Shown one piece after another: positions 25,516 through 34,614 of a stretch of 42,143 bases of DNA. The notes below the pieces were generated by a model. It had not been told where the DNA came from. It did no database searches and worked only from the letters and a program-made list of their open reading frames with translations. The DNA lies in the NCBI RefSeq assembly GCF_000733295.1, contig NZ_JPMI01000069.1, positions 1 to 42,143 of the forward strand. Direction: 5' to 3'. Both the position numbers and the translations under genes were made by a program. This DNA comes from Archangium violaceum Cb vi76 (GTDB lineage Bacteria > Myxococcota > Myxococcia > Myxococcales > Myxococcaceae). Positions within the stretch are counted from its first letter, which is position 1. Each line of letters begins with the position of its first letter.

Positions 25516-26808
25516 TCAGGAGGCGGGAGGAGCCGCGGGCCGGGCGATCGCCTCGCGAACGGCGGAGGCCAGGTCGTCGAGCCGCACGGGGATGGCGTCT
25601 CCGCCAGCCATGGGCTTGAGCTGCGCCTGGCCGCTGTCGCGCTCGTTCTGTCCGAGCACCAGGGTGAAGCGGGCGCCCGTCTTGTCCGCGCGCTTCATCT
25701 GGCTCTTGAGGCTGCCGCCGCGCGTATCGAACTCCACGCGCAGTCCCTCGCGGCGCATGCGGCTCACCAGCCCGAAGGCCACGTCCGCCGAGCCCTCGTC
25801 CGCCGCGGCGATGAAGAGCTCCACCGGCGGGGCGAACTGCTGGCCGCTCTCCTTGAGCAGCAGACAGAGCCGATCCAGGCCCAGGCCGAAGCCCACCGCG
25901 GGCACGTCCGGCCCGCCGAGGCTCTTCACCAGCTTGTCGTAGCGGCCGCCCCCGCCCACGGTGCTGGCGGTGCCCAGCGCCGGGTGCGCGGCGATGAACT
26001 CGAAGGTGGTGCGCGTGTAGTAGTCCAGGCCGCGCATGATGCGCGGGTTGACCACGTACTTGATGCCGAGCACGTCCAGCTTGCGCTGCACCTCGGCGAA
26101 GTGCGCACGGCACGGCTCGCACAGCGACTCGGTGATGTTGGGCGCGGCGTTGGCTATCTGCTGGCAGCGCTCGTTCTTGCAGTCGAGCACCCGGAGCGGG
26201 TTCTTCTCCAGGCGCACCTTGCAGTCCGCGCACAGCTCGTCGGCGTGGGCGCGCAGGTGCTCCACCAACCGGCTCTGGTAGGCGGGCCGGCACGTGTCAT
26301 CGCCCAGCGAGTTGATGTTGAGCGACACGTCGGTGAGCCCCAGCTTCTGCAGGAGCTGCACGACCATGTCCATCATCTCCACGTCGTGGGCGGGCTCCTT
26401 GGAGCCGTAGCCCTCGGCGCCGATCTGGTGGAACTGCCGGTAGCGGCCCGTCTTCATCCGCTCGTAGCGGAACATGGGGCCCATGTAGAACCAGCGGGTG
26501 ATGGGCTCCTGGTTGTTGATGGAGTGCTCGATGTACGCGCGCGCGGCGGGAGCGGTGCCCTCGGGGCGCAGGGACAGGCTGCGGCCGCCCTTGTCCTCGA
26601 AGGTGTACATCTCCTTGCCGACGATGTCGGTCGTCTCGCCCACGCTACGCACGAAGAGCGCGGTGTCCTCCACGATGGGCGTGCGCACCTCGCCGTAGCC
26701 GAAGCGGCCGAACACCTCCCGGGCGGTGCGCTCGACGTGCTGCCACACCTCCACGTCGCCGGGGAGGATGTCGTTCATGCCCTTGACGCCACTGACCTTC
26801 TGACTCAC
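25516..26808 (-). CDS. hisS: Histidyl-tRNA synthetase
   Basis: Class II synthetase of 430 residues charging tRNA-His. Visible: KGMNDILPGD start, motif 1 region around residue 40-60, SLRPEGTAPAARAYIE, motif 2 FRYERMKTGRYRQFHQIGAEGYG, the histidine-specific LDYYTRTTFEF, and motif 3 GFGLGLDRLCLLL, then an anticodon-binding alpha/beta domain (VRMRREGLRVEFD, LVLGQNE). A Cys-rich insertion (CADC...LDCKNERC...CEPC) of the type found in Bacillus-like HisRS may bind zinc. The start is GTG at 26808, which overlaps the psd stop as GTGA and has GGAGAG just upstream; the open frame extends further but is not HisRS-like. Confidence 0.96.
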   Translation of the reverse strand: MSQKVSGVKGMNDILPGDVEVWQHVERTAREVFGRFGYGEVRTPIVEDTALFVRSVGETTDIVGKEMYTFEDKGGRSLSLRPEGTAPAARAYIEHSINNQEPITRWFYMGPMFRYERMKTGRYRQFHQIGAEGYGSKEPAHDVEMMDMVVQLLQKLGLTDVSLNINSLGDDTCRPAYQSRLVEHLRAHADELCADCKVRLEKNPLRVLDCKNERCQQIANAAPNITESLCEPCRAHFAEVQRKLDVLGIKYVVNPRIMRGLDYYTRTTFEFIAAHPALGTASTVGGGGRYDKLVKSLGGPDVPAVGFGLGLDRLCLLLKESGQQFAPPVELFIAAADEGSADVAFGLVSRMRREGLRVEFDTRGGSLKSQMKRADKTGARFTLVLGQNERDSGQAQLKPMAGGDAIPVRLDDLASAVREAIARPAAPPAS

Positions 26809-27647
26809 GGAATCTCTCCAATCCGCCGGCCCATGCGGACCACGGCCTCGGGCTGGAAGCTGTCGTCCCACTTCACGCGGCCCGGCTCGAACACGAGGAT
26901 GACGGTGGAGCCCATCTCGAAGCGGCCCAGCTCGCCGCCCTTCTCCACCGGGATGGCCGTGTCGTAGCGGTGCACCTTGCCCGGCTTGCCCTGGTGGGTG
27001 ATGACGTCCTCGTACGCGGCTTTGATCCGCGACACACAGGTGGCGCCCACCTTCACCACGGCGCACTTGCCGGCCACCGTGTCCAGGTACGTCACGAGCC
27101 GCTCGTTGACGCAGAAGAGCGCCTGCTTGTTCTTCACCGAGGCCGGGTTGACGGGCCAGAACTCACCGGGAATGTACGCATAGCCGGTGATCTTCCCGCC
27201 CAGCGGCGAGTGGATGCGGTGGTAGTCGCGCGGGGACAGGTAGATGGTGGTCCAGGCGCCGCCGTGGAAGGGCTTCGCGGCCTCCTCGTCACCGAGCAGC
27301 TCGCCCACGGTGTAGTGGATGCCCTTGGCCTGCATGACGCGGCCGTGCTCGGCGTAGCCCACCTGGGACACGGCGCCGTCCACCGGGGACACCACCACCT
27401 TCGCGCCCGGATCCACGGGACGCATGCCCGTCTTCAGGCCGCGGGTGAAGAACTCGGCGAACGTCGGGTAGTGCTCCAGGGCGTGCTCCGCCTCGGCCAC
27501 GTCCACCTTGTACATCTTCGCGAACGTCCGGATGGCGGCCCGGTGCAGCGGGGCCGGTGCGGGCAGGCGGGTGGCCATCCCCACCGCCGTGGACAGGGCG
27601 GACTTGGGGAGGATGTTCATCAACTTCATGAAGGTCTGTTCGTTCAT
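26805..27647 (-). CDS. psd: Phosphatidylserine decarboxylase proenzyme
   Basis: Makes phosphatidylethanolamine from phosphatidylserine at the inner membrane, using a pyruvoyl group formed by self-cleavage. 280 residues. Visible are TFAEFFTRGLK, VVVSPVDGAV (Asp of the autoproteolytic triad), YLSPRDYHRIHSPLGG (His, with a second His nearby) and the cleavage site MGST at 245-248, where the usual LGST has Met for Leu; cleavage is expected between Gly246 and Ser247. The C-terminus follows with VILVFEPGRVKW. The stop overlaps the hisS start by 4 bases. Confidence 0.94.
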   Translation of the reverse strand: MNEQTFMKLMNILPKSALSTAVGMATRLPAPAPLHRAAIRTFAKMYKVDVAEAEHALEHYPTFAEFFTRGLKTGMRPVDPGAKVVVSPVDGAVSQVGYAEHGRVMQAKGIHYTVGELLGDEEAAKPFHGGAWTTIYLSPRDYHRIHSPLGGKITGYAYIPGEFWPVNPASVKNKQALFCVNERLVTYLDTVAGKCAVVKVGATCVSRIKAAYEDVITHQGKPGKVHRYDTAIPVEKGGELGRFEMGSTVILVFEPGRVKWDDSFQPEAVVRMGRRIGEIP

Positions 27648-27689
27648 GGAGACGGTTCAGCGTGAAAGGTCTGGAAGTGGGATGCGCGC

Positions 27690-28409
27690 CTAGCGGCCGG
27701 CATCCGGGGTGGGGCCCGTGCCGCCATCCACGGGGATGGCCTGGATGGAGCTCTTCGGCACCTGCGCGAGCACCTTGCCCTCTTCGATGATCAACGCCTG
27801 ATCCTGGAGCGAGGCATACTGCTGGCGACACGCCGGGCGGTCCGCCAATTCCCAGCGATCCCTGCGGCCGCGGCCCTTCACCTCGAGCGGCTCGCCCTTC
27901 TGGAAGCAGCCGGAGCTGGCCAGCTGGGCCTCCGGGGTGCCGACCCCGGGCACGCCCGTGCCCGTGCCCGCGTCCTCCGTGCCGTCATTGGAGCCCTCGT
28001 CGGATGGCTCGGAGTCGGAGGGAGCGGGCGCCGACGAACCGGTATCCGAGCCGAAGCCAGTGGAGCCCGGGCCGGGCTCGCGCGCCTGGGCCATGGCGTC
28101 TTCCCGGGCCTTCTCATGGGCGGCCGCCTGCTGCTTGCCGGCCTGGATGCGGGTACGCAGCTCCTGGGCCGCCGGGGCGTCGAGGCTGTCCGCGGGCACC
28201 TGGGCCAGCAGCGACTCCACCTCGGCGAGCGCCGGGTCCAGGAAGGCGTCATCACCCTTCTCTCCGTACAGCTTGCCGAAGCGCGTGTGCGCCTGGGTAT
28301 AGGCCTCGGAGGGCTGGGCGGGCTTGCGGCAGGCCACGGGGGCCGCCACCACGAGAAGGGCCGACAGGAGGCCCACGACGATCCGGATAGGGGGGCTGTA
28401 GGGGCGCAC
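27690..28409 (-). CDS. Proline/serine-rich lipoprotein, function unknown
   Basis: 239 residues. Signal RIVVGLLSALLVVAAPVAC with Cys27 as the likely lipidation site. A helical region (about 35-110) is followed by a low-complexity Ser/Asp/Gly/Thr linker (110-155) and a small C-terminal part with two Cys (CFQKGEPLEV, ADRPACRQQ) and strands around QALIIEEGKVLAQVP. No family recognised. The start is GTG at 28409. It lies 42 bases before psd in the same direction, so it may be co-transcribed with psd-hisS. Confidence 0.72.
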   Translation of the reverse strand: MRPYSPPIRIVVGLLSALLVVAAPVACRKPAQPSEAYTQAHTRFGKLYGEKGDDAFLDPALAEVESLLAQVPADSLDAPAAQELRTRIQAGKQQAAAHEKAREDAMAQAREPGPGSTGFGSDTGSSAPAPSDSEPSDEGSNDGTEDAGTGTGVPGVGTPEAQLASSGCFQKGEPLEVKGRGRRDRWELADRPACRQQYASLQDQALIIEEGKVLAQVPKSSIQAIPVDGGTGPTPDAGR

Positions 28410-28464
28410 GGGTCCGGTTTTCTACGCCATTTCCGGACCGCCGCACCCCTTTTTCGACCGGGAG

Positions 28465-28487
28465 GGGGCCCCTGATGTCAGGGCCCC
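28465..28487 (-). terminator. Hairpin downstream of ileS
   Basis: GGGGCCCCTGA (28465-28475) pairs with TCAGGGCCCC (28478-28487), leaving one bulged base and a very short loop. It lies 7 bases past the ileS stop. No T-run follows on the minus strand. Confidence 0.4.
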
Positions 28488-28493
28488 GGACAT

Positions 28494-31400
28494 TCAGGCG
28501 CGTTCCACCCGGAGCCGCGCGGGCAGGCCGTTGAGGTTGAACTCCTCCTCCTGGCCCGTGAGCCCCTCTGGACCCACGTGCACCTCCAGGGCGAGCGTCT
28601 CGCGTGAGATGAGCGCCCGGGCCTCGTCCGTCACCTTGCGCACCCGTGCCTCCCCATCCACCCACAGGCGGATGCGGTCCGTGTACCCGAGCGCCATGTC
28701 CTTGCGCGCCGCCTGCACCCGGGCGAGCAGCTCGCGCACCAGGCCCTCGTCCACCAGCGCCTCCGTCAGCTCGGTGTGCAGCACCACCACGCCCACGCCC
28801 GCGCCCGCGGCCGCATAGCCGGGGTTGGCCTCCACCAGCACCTCCAGCTCCTCGGACGGGAACTCCATGCGCTCCCCGTCCACCGTCAGCGCCACCCTCC
28901 CCTCGAGCGCCAGCTCTCGCTGGAGGGCGCGGCCGTTGGCGGCGTCGAACGCCTTGCGCACCGGCGCCAGCTTCGGCCCCAGCCGGCTGCCCATGGCCCT
29001 CAGGTTGGGCCGGACCTTGTAGCGCACCACGTCCGCCTCCTGGCCCGACTCCAGGAAGCGCACCTCGTGCACGTTCAGCTCGTCGTTGATCAGCTCCTGG
29101 TAGACGGCCACGCGCTCCCGCAACTCATGGCGGGCCAGGATGACGTCGGCCCGGGCCAGGGGCTGGCGCACCTTGAGCCGGTTGTCCGTGCGGACCTTGA
29201 GGCCCAGGGACACCAGCTCGCGCACCGCCCCCATCTCCGCCGAGAGCCCCTCGTCGATGAGCGCCGTGTCGGCCTCGGGGAAGCGGCCCAGGTGCACGCT
29301 CTCCGGTTGGGACGTGGGCCAGGGCCTGCGCACCAGGTTGCTCCACATCTCCTCGGCGAAGAATGGGACGAACGGTCCCGACATGGCCGCGATGGTGGTG
29401 AGCACCTCGTACAGCGTGTAGTACGCGTCGAGCTTGTCCTGCTCCAGGCCCGGCGCCCAGAACCGGTCCCGGCTGCGGCGCAGGTACCAGTTGGACAGCG
29501 CGTCCACCAGCACCACCATCCGCTGGGCCGCGTCGTACACGTGGTACGCGTCCAGGTGGCGCGTCACGTCGCGCAGGGCGAGCTGCACCTCGGAGAGGAT
29601 CCACCTGTCCAGCACCGTGCGAGCGCCCGGCTCGCGCCAGCCCTGGCTCTTTCGGATGGCGCGCCAGGGCACCTCGGTGGCGTCCGCGTTGCCCCGGGCC
29701 GGCGAGAAGCCGTCGATGTTCGCGTAGATGGTGAAGAACGAGTAGACGTTGCGCAGCTTGACCTGGAAGTCCTTCTGCAGCAGGCGCACGTTGCTCAGCG
29801 AGTGGCGCGTGTTGGACCACGTGGGGCTCGCCGCGTAGAAGAACCACCGGAACGCGTCCGCGCCGGGAGCCCGGCTGGCTGGATCCTTGAGTACCACGCG
29901 CTCGGTGGGTGCCAGCCGGGGCACCTCCACCGGCATCACGTCCGCGCCGCGCGCCGACGGCGCCACGCCCAGCGCCTCCAGCTCCTTCTTGCCCAGCAGC
30001 AGCACGCGCCGCTTGAGCTTCTTGTGCGCCTTCACCGTGAGGGTCAGCACCGTGCCCGCGTTGTCCGGGCGGAACACCTGCACCTTCGCGCCCTCCTGCA
30101 GGTCCAGGCCCTCCAGGTCCTCGCGGGCGATGAGCGCCTCGCCGGCCACCCCGGGCACCCCGGCCGTCTTGTCATCGAGCACGGCGAAGTCCATGCGGAC
30201 CTCGTCGAGGATGATCTCCGGCGGGGTGTAGTTGCCCTTGGACTTGGACTCCTTCTTGCCTTCCTTGTCGGAGACGTGGCCCAGGACGATGCAGCTCTTG
30301 TACGGGAGCGGCCAGTCCCGCCGTGGGGTGATGCCCTGGCGCCGCTGGGTCTCCTCGTCGAACACCAGCGTGCTGATCATCAGCAGCGAGTAGAACCAGC
30401 CGCGCGTCTGATCGATGGCCTCGGAGATGAAGTCCGCGGGGAAGGCCCGGGTGAACTTCTCGTGCGAGCCCGGCGCATGCGGGTAGCCCCACTGTGCGAA
30501 GGGCATGCAGCCCGAGTCGAACCACACGTCCACCACCTCGGGCACGCGGGTGAAGCGGCCGGGGGTGCCCGGCTTCTCGTAGGTGATCTTGTCCACCCAC
30601 GGCTTGTGGACGATGAGGTGCTCGACGCTGGTGGCACCGGGCTTCCTGGCGAGGAACGCCTGGAGCTCGGCCTCCACGGCGGCCAGGTTGTTGCCGGGTT
30701 TCTCGCGCAGGGCCTGGAGCGAGGAGATGGCCTCCACCTCGCCCGTCTCCGAGTGGATCCACAGGGGCAGCGGCGTGCCCCAGTACCGCTCGCGCGAGAG
30801 CGCCCAGTCCACGTTGTTGGCCAGGAAGTCGCCGAAGCGGCCCTCCTTGATGTGCTCGGGCACCCAGTTGACCTGGCGGTTGTTCGCGATGGCCTTGTCC
30901 TTCACGGACGTGGTGCGGATGTACCAGGCGGGACGGGCGAACTGGATGAGCGGATCGTCATCGGCGCGCCAGCAGAACGGGTACTCGTGGCGGTACTGCT
31001 CGACGAGCACCATCCGGCCGCGCTCCTTGAGCTCGCGCTGGATGTCCTTGTCCGCGTCCTTGACGAACCTGCCGGTGAGCTGGGGCACGTCCTCGGAGAA
31101 GGTTCCGTCGGAGCGGATGGCGCAGAACAGCTCCAGCGACTCGGGCGAGGCGAAGCGGGTGCGCTCGCGGCGGAAGGCCTCGTAGTCGTCCTCGCCGAAG
31201 GCCGGGGCGATGTGGACGATGCCCGTGCCGCTGGAGAGGGTGACGAAGTCGGCGCCGATGACGCGCCAGGCGGGCGAGTCCGTACCGCCCGCCGCGAGCG
31301 GCAGCTCCGTGCCGCCCACGCGCTGGAAGTACACCTCATAGGGCGGGGTGTAGCGCAGGCCCACCAACGCGCTGCCCTTGCGCGTCTCGAGCACGGGCAG

Positions 31401-32234
31401 GTCCTTCTTGAGCTTCTTGGCGAGCTCGTCGCGCAGGGCGGCGGCGATGACGAGCTTGCGCTCGCCCGCGTCCACGGTGACGTAGTCCACACCGGGGTTG
31501 ACGGCCGCGTACATGTTGGACGGCAGCGTCCAGGGCGTGGTGGTCCAGATGAGCAGCGCGGTGTCGGGCGAGTCGCGCAGCGGGAAGGCCACGTAGGCGC
31601 TGGGGTCGTCCACGGTGCGGTAGCCCATGCCCACCTCGCCCGAGCTGAGCGCGGTGCCGCCCTGCGGCCACCACCAGACGATCTTGTGGCCCTGGTAGAG
31701 CAGGCCCTTGCGGTACAGCTCGGCCAGCGCCCACCACACGCTCTCCACGTAGCTGCGGTGGTAGGTGACGTAGGCCTCCGGCAGATCCACCCAGAAGCCG
31801 ATGCGCTCGGTCAGCCGCTCCCACTCGTTGGTGTAGCGGAAGACGGACTCGATGCAGCGCTCGGTGAAGGGCTCCACGCCGTAGCGTTCGATCTCCGCCT
31901 TGCCGTGGATGCGCAGCTCCTTCTCCACCTCGACTTCCACGGGCAGGCCGTGCGTGTCCCAGCCCGCCTTGCGGGGGACCCGGTAGCCCCGCATGGTCTT
32001 GTAGCGCGGGAACAGATCCTTGATGACGCGGGTCAGCACGTGGCCGTTGTGCGGCAGGCCGTTGGCCGTGGGCGGGCCCTCGTAGAAGACGAAGGCGGGC
32101 GCGTCCTCCCGGCCCTGGAGCGACTGCTCGAAAATCCGCCGCTCCTTCCAGAAGGCGAGGATTCGGCGCTCGTCGGCGGGAAAGTCGATGTCGTTGGGGA
32201 CGGTGGCGAACAGGGGTCCGGGGGACTGGGACAT
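28494..32234 (-). CDS. ileS: Isoleucyl-tRNA synthetase, type 2-like, with insertion after KMSKS loop
   Basis: Class I synthetase of 1,246 residues, longer than the usual 940-1,050. The HIGH motif is HNGH (62-65) in GPPTANGLPHNGH, like the type 2 (eukaryote-like) branch; type 2 enzymes are known for low mupirocin sensitivity. KAGWDTHGLPVE, the CP1 editing domain (TTTPWTLPSNMYAA, and VHIAPAFGEDDYEA) and VDVWFDSGCMPFAQWG are present. The KMSKS loop is KESKS (661-665). Between it and GADAFRWFF (791) lie about 125 residues instead of roughly 20, containing a beta-rich insert (VQVFRPDNAGTVLTLTVKAHKKLKRRVLLL). The C-terminal anticodon and tRNA-binding region follows. It appears intact with no frameshift. 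It is the only ileS visible here; whether a second exists elsewhere is unknown. Confidence 0.95.
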   Translation of the reverse strand: MSQSPGPLFATVPNDIDFPADERRILAFWKERRIFEQSLQGREDAPAFVFYEGPPTANGLPHNGHVLTRVIKDLFPRYKTMRGYRVPRKAGWDTHGLPVEVEVEKELRIHGKAEIERYGVEPFTERCIESVFRYTNEWERLTERIGFWVDLPEAYVTYHRSYVESVWWALAELYRKGLLYQGHKIVWWWPQGGTALSSGEVGMGYRTVDDPSAYVAFPLRDSPDTALLIWTTTPWTLPSNMYAAVNPGVDYVTVDAGERKLVIAAALRDELAKKLKKDLPVLETRKGSALVGLRYTPPYEVYFQRVGGTELPLAAGGTDSPAWRVIGADFVTLSSGTGIVHIAPAFGEDDYEAFRRERTRFASPESLELFCAIRSDGTFSEDVPQLTGRFVKDADKDIQRELKERGRMVLVEQYRHEYPFCWRADDDPLIQFARPAWYIRTTSVKDKAIANNRQVNWVPEHIKEGRFGDFLANNVDWALSRERYWGTPLPLWIHSETGEVEAISSLQALREKPGNNLAAVEAELQAFLARKPGATSVEHLIVHKPWVDKITYEKPGTPGRFTRVPEVVDVWFDSGCMPFAQWGYPHAPGSHEKFTRAFPADFISEAIDQTRGWFYSLLMISTLVFDEETQRRQGITPRRDWPLPYKSCIVLGHVSDKEGKKESKSKGNYTPPEIILDEVRMDFAVLDDKTAGVPGVAGEALIAREDLEGLDLQEGAKVQVFRPDNAGTVLTLTVKAHKKLKRRVLLLGKKELEALGVAPSARGADVMPVEVPRLAPTERVVLKDPASRAPGADAFRWFFYAASPTWSNTRHSLSNVRLLQKDFQVKLRNVYSFFTIYANIDGFSPARGNADATEVPWRAIRKSQGWREPGARTVLDRWILSEVQLALRDVTRHLDAYHVYDAAQRMVVLVDALSNWYLRRSRDRFWAPGLEQDKLDAYYTLYEVLTTIAAMSGPFVPFFAEEMWSNLVRRPWPTSQPESVHLGRFPEADTALIDEGLSAEMGAVRELVSLGLKVRTDNRLKVRQPLARADVILARHELRERVAVYQELINDELNVHEVRFLESGQEADVVRYKVRPNLRAMGSRLGPKLAPVRKAFDAANGRALQRELALEGRVALTVDGERMEFPSEELEVLVEANPGYAAAGAGVGVVVLHTELTEALVDEGLVRELLARVQAARKDMALGYTDRIRLWVDGEARVRKVTDEARALISRETLALEVHVGPEGLTGQEEEFNLNGLPARLRVERA

Positions 32235-32293
32235 GGCGCCCCAGTGATAGCACCCGCCCTCCCCGGCTGTAGGCCTTTTCGCGGCGGCCCCGG

Positions 32294-33025
32294 TCAGACG
32301 CCGAGGAACAGGCGCTTGCCGAAGTTCAGCGCCAGCGAGGCGTCGAAGATCTTCTGCGCGGCCGACTCGATGTCGTACTCCACCCGGAGGTACTCCACCG
32401 TGCGCGCCCCGGTGTCGCAGATGACGAAGCAGGCCCGGTTGTCGTAGTCCCGCGGCTGCCCCACGCTGCCCACCGAGATGATGTACTTGTAGCCCCGGCG
32501 GATGCCGAACTTCTGCGCCACCACGTCATGCACCTCGCCGTTGCCAATGGCGAACGCCTTGCACAGGTGGCTGTGCCCGATGAACGTCACCTCCGGCAGG
32601 TGCTCCACGTACGGCGCCAGCTCCCGCGCCTGCTCCAGCGCGAAGATGTACTCGTACGCCTTGGGCTCCACCGGCGAGCCGTGGCTGAAGCCCACGTCAC
32701 CAATGCGGTACGTGTACGGCAGGCTCTTGAGCCACTCCATGTTCTCGTCGGAGAGCACCCCGGCGGACCAGTCCAGCGCGTGGCGGGCGGCGTCGTAGTA
32801 GTACGAGTAGTCCATCCGCCCGGCCACCGCCGCGTCGTGGTTGCCCAGCAGCGTCACCTCGGTCACCGAGCGCACCAGGTCGCAGCACGCGTTGGGCGAG
32901 GCCCCGTAGCCCACGATGTCTCCCAGGGAGACGATGCGATCCACCTTCTGTTCTTCCGCGACGCGGAGCACCTCCGTCAGCGCCTCGATGTTGGAGTGGA
33001 CATCGGAGATGATCGCGATTCGCAT
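32294..33025 (-). CDS. Metallophosphoesterase (YfcE/ApaH-like)
   Basis: 243 residues with a full calcineurin-like dimetal site: DVH (8-10), GDIVGYGASP (near 35), GNHDAAV (near 61), SHGSPVEP (near 115) and GHSHLCKAF (near 151). Single domain, no signal or membrane segment, so cytoplasmic. Such proteins hydrolyse phosphodiesters or phosphoproteins; the GDIVGYGAxPN form resembles the family sometimes annotated as diadenosine tetraphosphatase or serine/threonine phosphatase. The substrate is not decided. It lies 36 bases downstream of the PilZ gene on the same strand. Confidence 0.87.
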   Translation of the reverse strand: MRIAIISDVHSNIEALTEVLRVAEEQKVDRIVSLGDIVGYGASPNACCDLVRSVTEVTLLGNHDAAVAGRMDYSYYYDAARHALDWSAGVLSDENMEWLKSLPYTYRIGDVGFSHGSPVEPKAYEYIFALEQARELAPYVEHLPEVTFIGHSHLCKAFAIGNGEVHDVVAQKFGIRRGYKYIISVGSVGQPRDYDNRACFVICDTGARTVEYLRVEYDIESAAQKIFDASLALNFGKRLFLGV

Positions 33026-33060
33026 GGTGGGTTCTCACCGGTGCCCACGTCCGGAGGACT

Positions 33061-33507
33061 TCAGTTTCCGAACGTGGTCCCTCGTTGCTCTTCGGAGATG
33101 ATGCGCCGCAGCAGTGCCAGCGCGCCAGAATCCAGCACTTCGAATTTCAGCCCCATCCCCGGCGGCCCCTTGTCCTGCCGCTGCGGCCGGCTCCACACCA
33201 CCGTCGCCTCGGCCATGACCTCGCGCACCTCGCCGCTGCTCAACCTCAGCAGCGTCCGCCGCCCCAGCGCAAGCGGGGTGTGCGTCTGCAGGAACAACCC
33301 ACCCTCGCTCAGATTCGCGATCTTCGCGTAGAGCGTGATGTTCTCCGACTCGCACCAGCACCGCAGGCGCGAGGGGAAACGTGCGTGCTTTCGGTTATCC
33401 GTCCGCAACCCCGGCGTCCTCCGCGATGCTCGGCCGCCAGGAAAATCCCAGCGGGCCCAAGCGCTCCCCAGGAAGGCGGGAATCGCGGGAACCAAGGATA
33501 GGGACAT
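33061..33507 (-). CDS. PilZ-domain c-di-GMP-binding protein
   Basis: 148 residues. From about residue 38 a PilZ domain: the c-di-GMP-binding RxxxR as RKHAR (39-43) and NLSEGG (65-70, the [DN]xSxxG motif), followed by the beta-barrel strands (RTLLRLSSGEVREVMAEATVVWS, GMGLKFEVLD) and a C-terminal helix, ALALLRRIISEEQR. Both binding motifs are intact, so ligand binding is expected. The N-terminal 35 residues are Pro/Trp/Arg-rich and could be a leader, or the start could lie further in. It resembles the small PilZ paralogues common in myxobacteria. A possible partner is the metallophosphoesterase immediately downstream. Confidence 0.85.
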   Translation of the reverse strand: MSLSLVPAIPAFLGSAWARWDFPGGRASRRTPGLRTDNRKHARFPSRLRCWCESENITLYAKIANLSEGGLFLQTHTPLALGRRTLLRLSSGEVREVMAEATVVWSRPQRQDKGPPGMGLKFEVLDSGALALLRRIISEEQRGTTFGN

Positions 33508-33568
33508 CGTAAAATTCCGTCAAGCCGGACGAGGGGCATTCTGCCCCACCGGTGCCGGCCCGGCCGAC

Positions 33569-34492
33569 TCAGCCCTCCAAGGGGCCCAGGTCATCGAAGT
33601 GGGTGAGGCGCTTGAACTCGGAGAAGCGGGCGCGGATCTCCGAGCGGGTGACCTCGCGCAGGCGCTCGAGGCTGAACTTCTCCACGGTGAAGGAGGCCAT
33701 GACGCTGCCCATGACCATGGCGCGGCGCAGCGTCTCGGTGTTCAGCTGGCTGGCGATGGCGAGCGTGCCCATGAAGCCGCCGGCGAAGGTGTCCCCGGCG
33801 CCGGTGGGGTCGAACACGTCGGCAATGGGCATGGCCGGGCAGGCGAAGATGTGATCCTTCTCGAAGAGGAGCGCGCCGTACTCACCGCGCTTCACCACCA
33901 CGCGATCGGGACCCATGCCGAGGATGGCGCGGGCGGCGCGGACGATGTTGTGCTCGCCGGTGAGCTGGCGGGCCTCGGCGTCGTTGACGAAGAGCAGGTT
34001 GACGCGCTCGAGCGTCTTGAGGAGCGCGGGCCGGCTGCCGTTGATCCAGAAGTTCATGGTGTCGGCGGCCACCAGCTTGGGCGCCTTCACCTGATCCACC
34101 ACCTGGGACTGGAGCTCGGGGTGGATGTTGCCGAGGAAGACGTACTGGGCGTCGCGATACTTCTCGGGCAGACGGGGCGAGAAGGTCTGGAAGACGTTGA
34201 GCTGGGTGTCGAGCGTCTCGGCCTCGTTGAGCTGGAAGCCGTAGCGGCCCTTCCACCGGAAGGTGCGGCCCTTCTCGCGGGTGACGCCCTCGAGGTCCAC
34301 GCCCCGGGCCTTGAGGAAGTCCAGGTGGGCCTGGGGGAAGTCCTCACCGACCACGGCCACCACCTGGGTGGGGGTGAAGAAGGAGGCCGAGGTGGAGAAG
34401 TAGGTGGCGGAGCCGCCGAGGACGTCCTCCTTCAGGCCGAAGGGGGTTTCCACCGAGTCCAGCGCGACCGAGCCAACGACGAGAAGAGACAT
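33569..34492 (-). CDS. PfkB-family carbohydrate/nucleoside kinase
   Basis: 307-residue ribokinase-fold enzyme. N-terminal GSVALDSV and GGSATYFS (substrate Asp and the Gly-Gly hinge), middle NDAEARQLTG, and the family signature DPTGAGDTFAGGFMG (near residue 240) with the catalytic base Asp before TFAGG. It phosphorylates a sugar, nucleoside or related hydroxyl; the absence of long insertions fits the adenosine-kinase-like or general sugar kinase branch, but the substrate is not readable. ATG at 34492. It follows mlaD by 122 bases in the same direction. Confidence 0.88.
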   Translation of the reverse strand: MSLLVVGSVALDSVETPFGLKEDVLGGSATYFSTSASFFTPTQVVAVVGEDFPQAHLDFLKARGVDLEGVTREKGRTFRWKGRYGFQLNEAETLDTQLNVFQTFSPRLPEKYRDAQYVFLGNIHPELQSQVVDQVKAPKLVAADTMNFWINGSRPALLKTLERVNLLFVNDAEARQLTGEHNIVRAARAILGMGPDRVVVKRGEYGALLFEKDHIFACPAMPIADVFDPTGAGDTFAGGFMGTLAIASQLNTETLRRAMVMGSVMASFTVEKFSLERLREVTRSEIRARFSEFKRLTHFDDLGPLEG

Positions 34493-34614
34493 GGGGCTTC
34501 CAGGGAGAGAGGCCTTCGAGAACCAGGCACGGAGCTCCCAGGGGACAGCCCGTGCCGTGGCGAGGTACGACTTTTGACCCGGTCAGGTCAAGCCATCTGG
34601 TGCCGGACCCACAC

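Noticed and set aside
28776-32447. A 1,223-codon plus-strand open frame opposite ileS
   Set aside because: Same antisense GC artefact: low-complexity residues and no recognisable fold, while ileS is unmistakable on the other strand.
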